From the NCBI GenBank assembly GCA_947451525.1, contig CANFZM010000002.1:1-64000 (forward strand): 64,000 bases of DNA, in the 5' to 3' direction. Every line of letters begins with the position of its first letter. The first letter of the stretch is position 1. The notes beneath the pieces were generated by a model. It was not told the origin of the DNA. It saw only the letters and a program-made list of their open reading frames with translations, and did not search any database. The stretch is from Flavobacteriaceae bacterium (GTDB taxonomy: Bacteria; Bacteroidota; Bacteroidia; Flavobacteriales; Flavobacteriaceae). Positions 7,694 to 17,316 of the stretch are shown here, one piece after another. The translations under genes were made by a program, and so were the position numbers.

Positions 7694-7857
7694 AATATCA
7701 AAAATCAATTTCAAAAATCAATTTCAATTTCATATTGCCATTTCCATTGACTCTTGATATTGATTTTTGAAATTGACTTTTGCCATTGCCATTGATTTTT
7801 GATTCTTGATATTGATTTTTGATATTGAAATTGATTTTTGATATTGAAATTCGTAAT
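7694..7857. repeat. Interspersed low-complexity inverted and tandem repeats
   Basis: The region between the SDR and transaldolase genes is built almost entirely from variants of TTGATATTGATTTTTGAAAT. Complementary versions (ATCAAAAATCAATTTC) come first and direct versions follow, so the transcript could fold into a long imperfect hairpin. The track ORFs 7698-7898 and 7730-8029 on the minus strand are products of this repetition. Confidence 0.85.
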
Positions 7858-7901
7858 TTCGCCACATAAATAAATAAACACAACTTTTTAACATACAAAC
7901 T

Positions 7902-8558
7902 ATGAAATTTTTTATCGACACCGCTAATCTAAACGACATTAAAGAAGCACAATCTCTAGGGATTTTAGATGGTGTTACCACCAATCCTTCCTTGATGGCC
8001 AAAGAAGGAATTACCGGAAAAAACAACATCCTTAAGCACTACGTAGACATTTGCAATATTGTAGAAGGCGAAGTAAGTGCTGAAGTTAACGCTATTGATT
8101 ACGACGGAATGGTTAAAGAAGGCGAAGAATTAGCCGATTTACACGACCAAATCGTAGTTAAATTGCCAATGACCAAAGAAGGAATCAAAGCCTGTAAATA
8201 TTTTTCCGATAAAGGAATAAAAACCAATGTAACCCTTGTTTTCTCGGCAGGTCAAGCATTATTGGCTGCCAAAGCCGGTGCTACTTTCGTGTCGCCATTC
8301 ATTGGACGATTAGACGATGTTTCTACTGATGGTTTAAACTTAATTCAAGAAATCAGAGAAATCTACGACAACTACGGTTACGAAACTCAAATCCTTGCAG
8401 CATCCGTACGCCATACCATGCACATTGTAAACTGTGCTAAAATTGGAGCCGATGTCATGACAGGTCCATTATCGGCAATTTTAGGGCTATTAAAACACCC
8501 ATTAACCGATATTGGTTTAGCACAATTCATTGCCGATTTCGAAAAAGGAAACAAATAA
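7902..8558 (+). CDS. tal: Transaldolase, small FSA/TalC-type
   Basis: 218-residue member of the short transaldolase/fructose-6-phosphate aldolase family of the non-oxidative pentose phosphate pathway. It opens with [10 protein letters not shown] and [14 protein letters not shown]. The Schiff-base lysine is K87 in [30 protein letters not shown] and [11 protein letters not shown] are all conserved blocks. Whether it acts as transaldolase or fructose-6-phosphate aldolase cannot be settled from motifs alone. A strong terminator follows. Confidence 0.95.
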   Translation: MKFFIDTANLNDIKEAQSLGILDGVTTNPSLMAKEGITGKNNILKHYVDICNIVEGEVSAEVNAIDYDGMVKEGEELADLHDQIVVKLPMTKEGIKACKYFSDKGIKTNVTLVFSAGQALLAAKAGATFVSPFIGRLDDVSTDGLNLIQEIREIYDNYGYETQILAASVRHTMHIVNCAKIGADVMTGPLSAILGLLKHPLTDIGLAQFIADFEKGNK

Positions 8559-8582
8559 TTCCCAATCTCTAAACCACATACT

Positions 8583-8618
8583 AAAGTGATTTTCAACCGA
8601 AAATCACTTTTTTTTTTG
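8583..8618 (+). terminator. Terminator after transaldolase
   Basis: An 11-bp stem AAAGTGATTTT / AAAATCACTTT with loop CAACCG, followed by a long T run. Confidence 0.92.
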
Positions 8619-8642
8619 GAGCAAATCAGTAGGCATTTTAGT

Positions 8643-8694
8643 AAACGTCATTCCCGCTTTTCGCACCGCATGGCGGATTGCTTCAATCGGGGCT
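8643..8694 (-). repeat. Degenerate intergenic repeat of the AGCCCCGAT...GCGGGA type
   Basis: Read on the minus strand the segment starts AGCCCCGATTGAAGCAATCC and ends GCGGGAATGACG, with a GC-richer composition than its surroundings. From memory this layout resembles an intergenic repeat common in Flavobacterium genomes. No reading frame of convincing length is present. The rest of 8559-8920 holds only the terminator and a possible promoter for the rhomboid gene. Confidence 0.45.
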
Positions 8695-8788
8695 ACTCAG
8701 GTTTTGTCTTTTGTAAAATTAGAATTTCAAAAGTAACTTAAATTAAAATAACAATACTACATTTTCCTAATAAATAAAAGATAATATA

Positions 8789-8796
8789 TATATTTG
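8789..8796 (+). promoter_or_regulatory. Possible -7 box upstream of rhomboid gene
   Basis: TATATTTG matches TAnnTTTG and lies about 125 bp before the ATG; a matching -33 box is not clear. Confidence 0.35.
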
Positions 8797-8920
8797 GTAA
8801 TAATATGCATAATTGTGGCAATCAACACTAAAATGGGTTTATTTACAAAGTTGAGATGCGTATATTCAAAATTTACCAGCCATTATCTCGCGACATAAAC
8901 GTAAAAACAAAAATAGAAAT

Positions 8921-10522
8921 ATGAATAAAAATACTATACTAAAACTAAAAATACTTTTCATTCCTTTTTTAATTATATCAATTGGATTTTGTGCTATTTA
9001 TACATTTTTAAATTGGCTTTTATTAATCAAATTTCAATTATTTTCAGTTAAAGAAATTATAGTAGAATTTGGTATTCCACTTGTACTTCCAGCAATTCCA
9101 ATATTATTCTATTTGCGCCCAAGATTAAAAATTTTGAATTTAGAAAAATCAAATGGAAAATCTTTAAACGATTTCTATATGTTTATTCTGTGGTTTGCAA
9201 TTGCAGGCCCAACTTTAATCGCTCAAAGCTATTTAAAAAACTCAACTGGTAAGTTAAGTCAAATTGAAAACGTTAGTCAAATTTCAAAACAAAAACAAAC
9301 TAAATATTACAAAATAAAGCGGTTCTATTTAGACAAATCAAGTGTTGGGGTTCATACGGCATTTGAAGTTACTGGAAAATACAATAATGACTTTAATATG
9401 ACCTTATTTGTAGTTTTACCAATTTTCGATAAAAAAAGTAAAACTTCTGAGGCAACTTGTAAATATTGGTTAGGTGTAAAATATCACAATCGTATTAGTA
9501 ACAAACTTGAAGAAAAAGAGAAAGAAAATGAATATGAGAAATTTTTAAAAGAAAGTCAAAATGACTTTGATAGAAAAGATTTGAATGATTTTGTGTATTT
9601 AGAACGAGTAGGGAATTCTGATATTGGTGATGGGTATAAAGAAGCTTTAAAAAAATGTACAAAGTTTAATAGTGAAGGTTCTACAATCTTCATTTCAAAC
9701 AATGAACCATTTGAAAAAAGAAATGGGAATACTCTTTCTTGGCTTATTGGAACATTCTTAATTGGTGCTTTAGTTTGGTTAATAATGATATTAATTCCAA
9801 AATTTAATAAGACAGAATTGAAACGTTTTCAAAGTGGAAAGCCATATGAAGATAAAGACTTAAAAGAATTTATAGAATTTCTAAAACCAAGAGAAGGTTA
9901 TTTCATAACACCTATTTTAATTTATACTAATATTTTTATTTATTTAATAATGGTTTTTGCTGGATTAGGATTTATTTCATTTAATGGACAAGATTTATTA
10001 AAATGGGGTGCAAATTTCCGACCATCAACAATCAATGGAGAATGGTGGAGACTTATAACAAATACTTTTCTTCACGGTGGTTTAATGCATTTGCTGTCAA
10101 ATATGTTTGGTTTATTATTTGTTGGTACTTTTATTGAGCCAATTTTGGGTAGAACTAAATATCTAATCATATATTTAGTCACAGGAATTTTAGCAAGTTG
10201 TGCCAGTATTTGGTGGTACGAAGATACAGTAAGTATTGGTGCTTCAGGAGCAATATTTGGACTTTATGGTCTATTTTTAGGATTACTATTAACGAAAGTC
10301 TTTCCTCCTGATTTTAGCAAAACTTTTTTAACTACAACTTTGATTTTTGTTATCTACAATTTGCTAATGGGATTGACTGGCGGAATTGATAATTCTGCTC
10401 ATATTGGTGGACTTTTGAGCGGCTTTATAATTGGAATAATTATTAGTAAATCGTTAAAAGAAGAAATTGATAACGGAAAAATTGAAAATAGGTTAAGTAG
10501 AAAAACAGAAGAAAAAGAATAA
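8921..10522 (+). CDS. Rhomboid family intramembrane serine protease
   Basis: 533-residue membrane protein. The C-terminal third is a rhomboid domain: WRLITNTFLHGGLMHLLSNM (HxxxN oxyanion block), the catalytic serine S442 in IGASGAIFG, and the catalytic histidine H494 in AHIGGLLSG. The N-terminal part has two hydrophobic segments, a roughly 140-residue soluble loop unlike anything I recognise, and a further helix before the protease domain. It probably cleaves transmembrane substrates. A YcxB-like membrane gene starts 9 bp later, suggesting an operon. Confidence 0.93.
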   Translation: MNKNTILKLKILFIPFLIISIGFCAIYTFLNWLLLIKFQLFSVKEIIVEFGIPLVLPAIPILFYLRPRLKILNLEKSNGKSLNDFYMFILWFAIAGPTLIAQSYLKNSTGKLSQIENVSQISKQKQTKYYKIKRFYLDKSSVGVHTAFEVTGKYNNDFNMTLFVVLPIFDKKSKTSEATCKYWLGVKYHNRISNKLEEKEKENEYEKFLKESQNDFDRKDLNDFVYLERVGNSDIGDGYKEALKKCTKFNSEGSTIFISNNEPFEKRNGNTLSWLIGTFLIGALVWLIMILIPKFNKTELKRFQSGKPYEDKDLKEFIEFLKPREGYFITPILIYTNIFIYLIMVFAGLGFISFNGQDLLKWGANFRPSTINGEWWRLITNTFLHGGLMHLLSNMFGLLFVGTFIEPILGRTKYLIIYLVTGILASCASIWWYEDTVSIGASGAIFGLYGLFLGLLLTKVFPPDFSKTFLTTTLIFVIYNLLMGLTGGIDNSAHIGGLLSGFIIGIIISKSLKEEIDNGKIENRLSRKTEEKE

Positions 10523-10531
10523 TACCAAAAA

Positions 10532-11077
10532 ATGAAACTAGAATATAAAATAGAAGAAAACGACTACCTCCAATACCAACTTTATACAGCATCCAAAACG
10601 GAAAGAATTAAGAAACAAAGAATAAAAAGTTGGATTTTGGTTTCTTTATTATTCTACATAATCAGTCTTTTATTTTTGATAAACGAAAATAAAATGGCAT
10701 TTTATAGTTTCATGATATTTGGATTTATAACTTTAATTTTTTACCCATCTTATTTGCGGAAGCACTACAAAGAGCACTACAGTAAATTTATCAAAGAAAA
10801 TTATAAAAATAGATTTGATGAACGTTTAGTAATTGAATTTTTTGAAAATGAATTAATGTCAAATGATTCTAATTCAGAATCTAAAGTAAAATATTCCGCA
10901 TTTGAAGAGTTTAACGAAATAGGAGATTTTATTTTCCTAAAGTTGAAATCTAGTTCAAGTTTTATAATTCCAAAATTAAAAATAGATAATTTAGAAGAAC
11001 TAAAAGTGGAATTAAATACTATTGCAGAAAAATACAACATAAAACAAAATGTTGAATTAAATTGGCGATGGAAATAA
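10532..11077 (+). CDS. YcxB-like membrane protein
   Basis: 181 residues with two adjacent transmembrane segments at about residues 30-75 (LVSLLFYIISLLFL and FYSFMIFGFITLIFYP), followed by a soluble domain with the YcxB-like pattern VKYSAFEEFNEIGDFIFLKL and SSFIIPK. Function unknown. It starts 9 bp after the rhomboid gene and is probably co-transcribed with it. Confidence 0.75.
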   Translation: MKLEYKIEENDYLQYQLYTASKTERIKKQRIKSWILVSLLFYIISLLFLINENKMAFYSFMIFGFITLIFYPSYLRKHYKEHYSKFIKENYKNRFDERLVIEFFENELMSNDSNSESKVKYSAFEEFNEIGDFIFLKLKSSSSFIIPKLKIDNLEELKVELNTIAEKYNIKQNVELNWRWK

Positions 11078-11155
11078 AATAGTTTTATTTCCAATCCAAA
11101 CCCGATGCTAAAAACTAAGAGTATACTTTATTATATTGACAACTATTATCCTCAA

Positions 11156-11180
11156 AGCTGTCATTCCGTAAGGAATCTCA
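11156..11180. repeat. Fragment of palindromic GTCATTCCG repeat
   Basis: GTCATTCCGTAAGGAATCTC resembles the left arm of the palindromic element seen at 23604-23679. No clear right arm is present. The 311-bp gap 11078-11388 otherwise holds only a possible -7 box. Confidence 0.45.
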
Positions 11181-11361
11181 AAATAAGTAAGGTAATACCA
11201 TGGTGAAGATCTCTTAAGATTTCCAAAAGAAATTCTCGCAAATAAAATCTTCAATCCTCAATAATTCAATAAAACAGGTGTGTAATTTGTCAAATCTATA
11301 TTAAAAAGATAGAATTACAATTAAATCAGTAATATTAGTATATCCGTCTGTTGTTTTTTTA

Positions 11362-11369
11362 TATTTTTG
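11362..11369 (+). promoter_or_regulatory. -7 box upstream of E1 fusion gene
   Basis: TATTTTTG fits TAnnTTTG and lies 19 bp before the ATG at 11389. No convincing -33 box at the usual spacing. Confidence 0.4.
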
Positions 11370-11388
11370 CTACGCTAAAACAAAAACC

Positions 11389-13365
11389 ATGAACTTCGAT
11401 AGAAAAGACTTATCCAATATACAACTATTAGATTTATATAAAAGACTATTAAAACCAAGACTTATAGAAGAAAAAATGTTGATTCTTCTTCGTCAAGGCA
11501 AAGTTTCTAAATGGTTCTCGGGTATTGGTCAAGAAGCTATTTCTGTTGGAATTACTTCGGCTTTAGATAAAGACGAATACATCCTACCAATGCATCGAAA
11601 TCTTGGTGTTTTCACAGGACGTGATATTCCGTTGCACCGCTTGTTCTCCCAATGGCAAGGAAAAGCAACCGGTTTCACTAAAGGGCGCGACAGAAGTTTT
11701 CACTTCGGTACCCAAGAGTTTAAAATCATCGGAATGATTTCGCATTTAGGTCCGCAATTAGGTGTTGCCGACGGAATTGCCTTAGCCAATAAACTAAAGA
11801 AAAACGGAAAAGTAACTGCAGTTTTCACCGGAGAAGGAGCAACTAGCGAAGGTGATTTTCACGAAGCTTTAAACATTGCAGCTGTTTGGGATTTACCAGT
11901 TTTGTTTGTAATTGAAAATAATGGTTACGGACTTTCAACGCCAACCAACGAGCAATACCGCTGCGAAAACCTTGCCGATAAAGGAATAGGGTATGGCATT
12001 GAAAGCTACATTATTGATGGAAATAACATCTTAGAGGTTTACTCTAAAATAGCCGAATTAAAGGCTTCATTGGCCGAAACTCCAAGACCAGTTTTATTAG
12101 AGTTTAAAACCTTTAGAATGCGTGGTCACGAAGAAGCTAGTGGAACCAAATACGTACCGCAAGAATTAATGGACATGTGGGCAATTAAAGATCCAATTGC
12201 AAATTATAAAGAATATTTACTTTCAATAAGTGTCCTTTCGGAAGAAATGGATGCCGAATTTAAAGCCGAAATTAAAACTGAAATTGATGAGCATTGGGCA
12301 ATTACGCAAGCCGAACCAGACATCATCGCTGATTTAAGTGAAGAGTTAAATGATGTTTATAAAACCTATCAATTTGAAGAAGTTAACCCTTCAAGTGAAG
12401 TAGAAAATATCCGTGTGGTGGATGCTATTTCGCATGCTTTAAAACAATCTATGGAACGCCATGATAATTTGGTTATCATGGGACAAGATATTGCAGAATA
12501 CGGTGGCGCATTTAAAATCACCGATGGTTTTGTTGATTTATTCGGGAAAGAGCGAGTTCGTAATACGCCAATTTGTGAAAGCGCTGTGGTTTCTGCCGGA
12601 ATGGGGTTATCCATAAATGGACATAAGGCTGTAGTTGAAATGCAATTTGCTGACTTTGTTTCTACAGGATTCAATCCAATAGTGAATTTATTAGCCAAGC
12701 AACACTACCGTTGGAATGAAAAAGCCGATGTGGTAGTGCGTATGCCTTGCGGTGGGGGTACTCAAGCAGGGCCTTTTCATTCGCAAACTAACGAGGCATG
12801 GTTTACTAAAACCCCAGGTTTAAAAGTTGTTTATCCTGCCTTTCCGTATGACATAAAAGGCTTATTGAATACTGCTATTAACGACCCTAATCCGGTGTTG
12901 TTTTTTGAACACAAACAATTATACCGTTCGGTTTACCAAGACGTACCTAAAGACTATTACACCCTTCCTCTCGGAAAAGCCGCTTTGCTAAAAGAAGGAA
13001 CAGAAGTTACTATTATTTCTTTTGGTGCAGGAGTACATTGGGCATTAGAAACTTTATCTAAAAATCCAGATATTAATGCCGATTTATTGGATTTAAGAAC
13101 GCTACAACCATTAGATAAAGAAGCAATTTTTGCTTCCGTTAAGAAAACTGGAAAATGTATTATTCTACAAGAAGATACTTTATTTGGTGGAATTTCTAGT
13201 GATATTTCGGCAATGATAATGGAAAACTGTTTTGAATTCTTAGACGCTCCAGTACGAAGAGTAGGAAGTATTGAAAGCCCTATCCCATTTGTTAAAACTC
13301 TTGAAGATCAATTCCTTCCAAAAGTTAGATTTGAAACCGAATTAAAAGAATTGTTGGCGTATTAG
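11389..13365 (+). CDS. 2-oxoacid dehydrogenase E1, fused alpha and beta subunits
   Basis: Thiamine-diphosphate-dependent decarboxylating component of a 2-oxoacid dehydrogenase complex, most like branched-chain 2-oxoisovalerate dehydrogenase. The alpha part (about residues 1-330) has the TPP motif GEGATSEGDFHEA ending in ENNGYG. The beta part (about 345-658) opens with VDAISHALKQSMERHDNLVIMGQDIAEYGG and includes MQFADF and LFGGISSDISAMI. The subunits are separate proteins in many bacteria; this fusion is common in Bacteroidetes. No E2 or E3 gene is adjacent, so the partner subunits must be encoded elsewhere. Confidence 0.93.
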   Translation: MNFDRKDLSNIQLLDLYKRLLKPRLIEEKMLILLRQGKVSKWFSGIGQEAISVGITSALDKDEYILPMHRNLGVFTGRDIPLHRLFSQWQGKATGFTKGRDRSFHFGTQEFKIIGMISHLGPQLGVADGIALANKLKKNGKVTAVFTGEGATSEGDFHEALNIAAVWDLPVLFVIENNGYGLSTPTNEQYRCENLADKGIGYGIESYIIDGNNILEVYSKIAELKASLAETPRPVLLEFKTFRMRGHEEASGTKYVPQELMDMWAIKDPIANYKEYLLSISVLSEEMDAEFKAEIKTEIDEHWAITQAEPDIIADLSEELNDVYKTYQFEEVNPSSEVENIRVVDAISHALKQSMERHDNLVIMGQDIAEYGGAFKITDGFVDLFGKERVRNTPICESAVVSAGMGLSINGHKAVVEMQFADFVSTGFNPIVNLLAKQHYRWNEKADVVVRMPCGGGTQAGPFHSQTNEAWFTKTPGLKVVYPAFPYDIKGLLNTAINDPNPVLFFEHKQLYRSVYQDVPKDYYTLPLGKAALLKEGTEVTIISFGAGVHWALETLSKNPDINADLLDLRTLQPLDKEAIFASVKKTGKCIILQEDTLFGGISSDISAMIMENCFEFLDAPVRRVGSIESPIPFVKTLEDQFLPKVRFETELKELLAY

Positions 13366-13457
13366 TGGTTATATTGTTTTCAGTTTTTTTATGCTATTTT
13401 CCATTTTTTTAATTTTCAAAAAATGACTATATTTGTGTAAACTAAAATAGTTATTTT

Positions 13458-14693
13458 GTGAGTGCTACTAATAAACTTAAGATTTTTAACGACCCCATTT
13501 ATGGTTTTATTACCATTCCCAATACTTTAATTTACGATTTAATACAACACCCTTATTTTCAGCGTTTACGACGGATTTCCCAAATGGGAATGTCTTATTT
13601 GGTTTATCCGGGAGCACACCATACTAGGTTTCATCATGCTTTAGGTTGTATGCACATTATGCAAAAAGCAGTACAAACATTACGTTTTAAAGATGTTGCT
13701 ATTTCCAACGAAGAAGAAAATGCACTTTATGTTGCTATCTTGTTGCACGATATTGGCCATGGCCCTTTTAGTCATGCTATGGAAAACAGCATTGTAGAAG
13801 AAGTGCACCACGAAGAAATTTCCCTAAAATTCATGAATGCTTTGAACGAAGAATTTGAAGGAAAATTAGATTTAGCAATTCAAATTTTTAAAGGAGAATA
13901 CCATAGAAAATTCATGCTGCAATTAATTTCTAGTCAACTAGATATGGATAGGATGGATTATTTAAAACGCGATAGTTTTTATAGTGGTGTTGCCGAAGGA
14001 AACATCAACAGTGATCGATTGATTCAAATGATGAATGTGCAAGACGATGCATTAGTTGTGGAAGAAAAAGGAATTTACTCGGTAGAAAAATTCTTAGTTT
14101 CCAGAAGGTTAATGTATTGGCAAGCCTATCTTCATAAGACTTCGGTAGTTGCCGAAATGACCTTAACTAAAATTTTGAAAAGAGCCAAAGAGTTAACCCT
14201 TAAAGGAATTGTTTTACCTTGTAGTGAGCCCCTTTCGTTCTTTTTAAATAATAAAATAATAATGGTTTCCTTTGATGAAGAGGTATTGCGAATTTTTGCA
14301 TTGCTTGACGATTACGATGTTTTGGGAGCAATTAAATCGTGGCAATTTCATTCGGATTTTGTGCTGAGTTCTTTAAGCAAGATGATTATTAATCGCGATT
14401 TATTAAAGATTATTCTGTTGGATGAAAAAGCCGATACGGAGAAATTAGCCGATTATAAAAATAAACTAATGGCTTTGTATTCTATTTCCGACAAAGAAGC
14501 AGCCTATTTTGTGTTTAAAGGAAAACTAAAAAATCAGGCATATAACAAAGAAAGTGAGCCTATTAGTATCTTGAAAAAAGATGGTACCATTGAAAATTTA
14601 GTAGATTCATCGGATCAGTTACAGGTAAGGGCTCTCTCTAAAGCAGTTACCAAATATTTCATCTGTTTTCCAAAAGTGTTATTAGATACCTAG
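13458..14693 (+). CDS. HD domain-containing phosphohydrolase (dNTPase-like)
   Basis: 411-residue metal-dependent HD-superfamily protein. The N-terminal part reads NDPIYGFITIPN, then QRLRRISQMG and HHTRFHHALG, and the metal-binding LLHDIGHGPFSHAME is near residue 100, followed by SSQLDMDRMDYLKRDSFY. This is the pattern of YdhJ/SAMHD1-like dNTP triphosphohydrolases, so a nucleotide hydrolase is likely but the substrate is open. The start codon is GTG at 13458. Confidence 0.88.
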   Translation: MSATNKLKIFNDPIYGFITIPNTLIYDLIQHPYFQRLRRISQMGMSYLVYPGAHHTRFHHALGCMHIMQKAVQTLRFKDVAISNEEENALYVAILLHDIGHGPFSHAMENSIVEEVHHEEISLKFMNALNEEFEGKLDLAIQIFKGEYHRKFMLQLISSQLDMDRMDYLKRDSFYSGVAEGNINSDRLIQMMNVQDDALVVEEKGIYSVEKFLVSRRLMYWQAYLHKTSVVAEMTLTKILKRAKELTLKGIVLPCSEPLSFFLNNKIIMVSFDEEVLRIFALLDDYDVLGAIKSWQFHSDFVLSSLSKMIINRDLLKIILLDEKADTEKLADYKNKLMALYSISDKEAAYFVFKGKLKNQAYNKESEPISILKKDGTIENLVDSSDQLQVRALSKAVTKYFICFPKVLLDT

Positions 14694-14711
14694 TGTTTAA
14701 ATTTAATTTTA

Positions 14712-14719
14712 TATTTTTG
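14712..14719 (+). promoter_or_regulatory. -7 box of the lipid A operon
   Basis: TATTTTTG fits TAnnTTTG, 85 bp upstream of lpxD. The resulting leader contains a small hairpin (TTCCATC / GATGGGAA region near 14766-14788) with no T run. Confidence 0.45.
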
Positions 14720-14803
14720 CAACTTAGGCGAGGAGCAATTTAGCAGGAAAAGAAAAGTAATACCAGTTCCATCATGTTAGGATGGGAAATATAATTTAAG
14801 TAA

Positions 14804-15823
14804 ATGAAATTCACAGCAGAGCAAATTGCGGGGATATTAGACGGAGAAGTAGTGGGTAACCCTAATGCGGAAGTTTATAAATTGGCAAAGATTGAAGAAG
14901 GGTCACTTGGCTCTCTTACTTTTTTGTCAAATCCAAAATACCAAAATTACATCTATTCTACTCAGGCAACCATTACTATTGTTAACAAAAGTTTTGAGCC
15001 AGAGCAACCTATAGTAACTACTTTGATAAAAGTAGAAGATGCTTACCAATCTTTTTCAAAACTACTAGAATATTACAATCAAGTTAAATTGATGAAATCT
15101 GGAATCGAGCAACCATCGGTGCTATCAGAAAATGTAACCTATGGGGAGGATTTGTATTTAGGAAGTTTTTGTTATGTAGGTAAGAATGTGAAAATCGGTA
15201 ATAATGTAAAAATTTACCCTAATACTTTCATTGGTGACAATGTAATTATTGGGGATAATTGCGTTTTCTTTGCAGGTGTTCGAATTTATTCAGAAACCGA
15301 AATAGGAAACAATTGCGTAATTCATTCGGGAGTTATTGTGGGTTCCGACGGATTCGGATTTGCACCATTGGAAGATGGAACATATAGTAAAATTCCGCAA
15401 ATAGGAAATGTTATTTTAGAAGACGATGTTGAAATTGGTTCTTGTACAACTATTGATAGAGCCACAATGGGTTCTACTATTATTCGAAAAGGAGTAAAAT
15501 TAGACAATCAAATACAAATTGCGCACAATGTTGAAATAGGTGAAAACACCGTCATCGCTGCACAAACAGGTGTTGCAGGATCCACCAAAATTGGTAAAAA
15601 CTGCATGATTGGTGGGCAGGTAGGAATTTCAGGACATATTACTATTGGTGATAATGTAAGAATACAAGCACAAGCGGGTATTGGAAAATCCATTAAAGAT
15701 GGAGAAATAGTGCAAGGAACTCCAGCATTTAATTATGGAGATTTTAGCAAATCCTATGTTCATTTTAGAAACTTACCAAAAATAGTTTCCGATTTGGATG
15801 CCTTGAAAAAGAAAATAGATTAG
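14804..15823 (+). CDS. lpxD: UDP-3-O-acylglucosamine N-acyltransferase
   Basis: Third step of lipid A synthesis: transfers a 3-hydroxyacyl chain from ACP to UDP-3-O-acylglucosamine. The 339 residues have an N-terminal uridine-binding domain (LTFLSNPKY) and a left-handed beta-helix of hexapeptide repeats (IGNNVKIYPNTFIGDNVIIG and so on). The catalytic histidine is in NQIQIAHNVEIGENT. It is the first gene of a cluster with lpxC-fabZ and lpxA. A second LpxD-like gene lies at 18810. Confidence 0.96.
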   Translation: MKFTAEQIAGILDGEVVGNPNAEVYKLAKIEEGSLGSLTFLSNPKYQNYIYSTQATITIVNKSFEPEQPIVTTLIKVEDAYQSFSKLLEYYNQVKLMKSGIEQPSVLSENVTYGEDLYLGSFCYVGKNVKIGNNVKIYPNTFIGDNVIIGDNCVFFAGVRIYSETEIGNNCVIHSGVIVGSDGFGFAPLEDGTYSKIPQIGNVILEDDVEIGSCTTIDRATMGSTIIRKGVKLDNQIQIAHNVEIGENTVIAAQTGVAGSTKIGKNCMIGGQVGISGHITIGDNVRIQAQAGIGKSIKDGEIVQGTPAFNYGDFSKSYVHFRNLPKIVSDLDALKKKID

Positions 15824-15849
15824 AAAATATAATAAATAGTTTAAAAATT

Positions 15850-17238
15850 ATGGTAAAGCAAAAAACCATCCAAAGTGAAATTTCACTTACAGGTGTTGGA
15901 TTACATACTGGAAAAGAAGTAAAAATGACTTTTAAACCAGCTCCAATTAACAACGGTTTTACTTTTGTAAGAGTTGATCTAGAAGGAAGCCCTATTATAG
16001 AAGCAGATGCTAACTATGTAGTGAATACCCAACGCGGAACAAACTTAGAAAAACTAGGTGTTAAAATTCAAACTTCGGAGCACGTTTTGGCTGCATTTGT
16101 TGGTCTTGACGTAGATAATGTTATCATAGAATTAAACGAATCCGAACCACCTATTATGGATGGTTCTTCTAAATTCTTTGTAGAAGCTATCGAAAAAGTT
16201 GGTATTGTTGAACAAGATGCCGAACGTAAATATTATGTTGTAAAAGAAGTCATTTCTTTTGTAGATGAAGCAACTGGAAGCGAAATTATTGTAATGCCAT
16301 CCGATGATTATCAGGTTACTGCAATGGTAGATTTTGGTACTAAAGTATTAGGAACTCAAAATGCAACTCTAAAAAACATTGCTGATTTTAAAACTGAAAT
16401 ATCCGATGCTAGAACATTTAGTTTCTTACACGAATTAGAAAGTTTATTAAATGACGGTTTGATAAAAGGTGGTGATTTAAATAATGCTATTGTTTACGTA
16501 GACAAAGAGATTTCTCCTGAAACTATGGAAAATCTTAAAAAAGCATTCGGTAAAGACCATATTGCTGTTAAAGAAAACGGAATTTTAGATAACTTAACTT
16601 TGCATTACCCTAACGAAGCAGCACGTCATAAATTGCTAGATGTAATTGGTGATTTGGCTTTAATAGGAATTAGAATTAAAGGAAAAGTAATTGCTAATAA
16701 ACCAGGACATTATGTAAACACGCAGTTTGCTAAAAAAATGGCTAAGATTATTAAAATTGAGCAAAAGAATCACATTCCGGTTTATGACTTAAATTTGCCT
16801 CCTTTAATGGATATTCACCAAATTATGAATATCTTGCCACACCGACCACCATTTTTATTGATTGACAGAATCATAGAAATGTCAAGCACACATGTGGTTG
16901 GGATGAAAAATGTAACCATGAATGAAAATTTCTTTGTGGGTCATTTTCCAGATGCACCAGTAATGCCAGGGGTTTTAATTGTAGAAGCAATGGCACAATC
17001 GGGCGGAATATTAGTATTAAGTACCGTTCCAGATCCAGAGAATTATTTAACTTATTTCATGAAAATTGATAATGTTAAATTCAAACATAAAGTATTGCCT
17101 GGCGATACATTAATATTTAAATGTGATTTAATTACTCCTATTCGAAGAGGAATTTGTCACATGCAAGCCAATGCTTACGCAAATGGGAAATTAGTTGCAG
17201 AGGCCGAATTGATGGCTCAAATTGCTAAAAAACAATAA
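15850..17238 (+). CDS. lpxC/fabZ: Bifunctional LpxC deacetylase / FabZ dehydratase
   Basis: Fusion of UDP-3-O-acyl-GlcNAc deacetylase (about residues 1-300) and (3R)-hydroxyacyl-ACP dehydratase (about 315-462), a fusion usual in Bacteroidetes. LpxC zinc ligands appear in TSEHVLAAFVG and in HYPNEAARHKLLDVIGDLAL; the substrate loop is EPPIMDGSS. The FabZ part has LPHRPPFLLIDRI and the catalytic His/Glu in GHFPDAPVMPGVLIVEAMAQ. The fusion ties the lipid A commitment step to the fatty-acid elongation step that competes for the same hydroxyacyl-ACP. Confidence 0.97.
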   Translation: MVKQKTIQSEISLTGVGLHTGKEVKMTFKPAPINNGFTFVRVDLEGSPIIEADANYVVNTQRGTNLEKLGVKIQTSEHVLAAFVGLDVDNVIIELNESEPPIMDGSSKFFVEAIEKVGIVEQDAERKYYVVKEVISFVDEATGSEIIVMPSDDYQVTAMVDFGTKVLGTQNATLKNIADFKTEISDARTFSFLHELESLLNDGLIKGGDLNNAIVYVDKEISPETMENLKKAFGKDHIAVKENGILDNLTLHYPNEAARHKLLDVIGDLALIGIRIKGKVIANKPGHYVNTQFAKKMAKIIKIEQKNHIPVYDLNLPPLMDIHQIMNILPHRPPFLLIDRIIEMSSTHVVGMKNVTMNENFFVGHFPDAPVMPGVLIVEAMAQSGGILVLSTVPDPENYLTYFMKIDNVKFKHKVLPGDTLIFKCDLITPIRRGICHMQANAYANGKLVAEAELMAQIAKKQ

Positions 17239-17252
17239 AAAAAAAGTTTATT

Positions 17253-17291
17253 GTTTATAGTTTATTGTTGCTTTAACAATAAACTATAAAC
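17253..17291. other. Perfect 17-bp intra-operon hairpin
   Basis: GTTTATAGTTTATTGTT at 17253-17269 is exactly complementary to AACAATAAACTATAAAC at 17275-17291, with a five-base loop GCTTT. No T run follows, so it is not a standard terminator. It sits between lpxC/fabZ and lpxA. Confidence 0.8.
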
Positions 17292-17316
17292 CACAAACTA
17301 CAAACAAAAAAAACAT

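Noticed and set aside
8615-8724. Minus-strand peptide APIEAIRHAVRKAGMTFTKM as a gene fragment
   Set aside because: It coincides with a common-looking intergenic repeat (AGCCCCGAT...GCGGGA) and has no start or family support.
8833-8898. 21-codon ORF upstream of the rhomboid gene
   Set aside because: Could be a leader peptide but has no ribosome site, amino-acid bias or hairpin to support attenuation.
14720-14803. Possible riboswitch or attenuator in the lpxD leader
   Set aside because: Only one small hairpin without a T run or alternative pairing; no known riboswitch core recognised.
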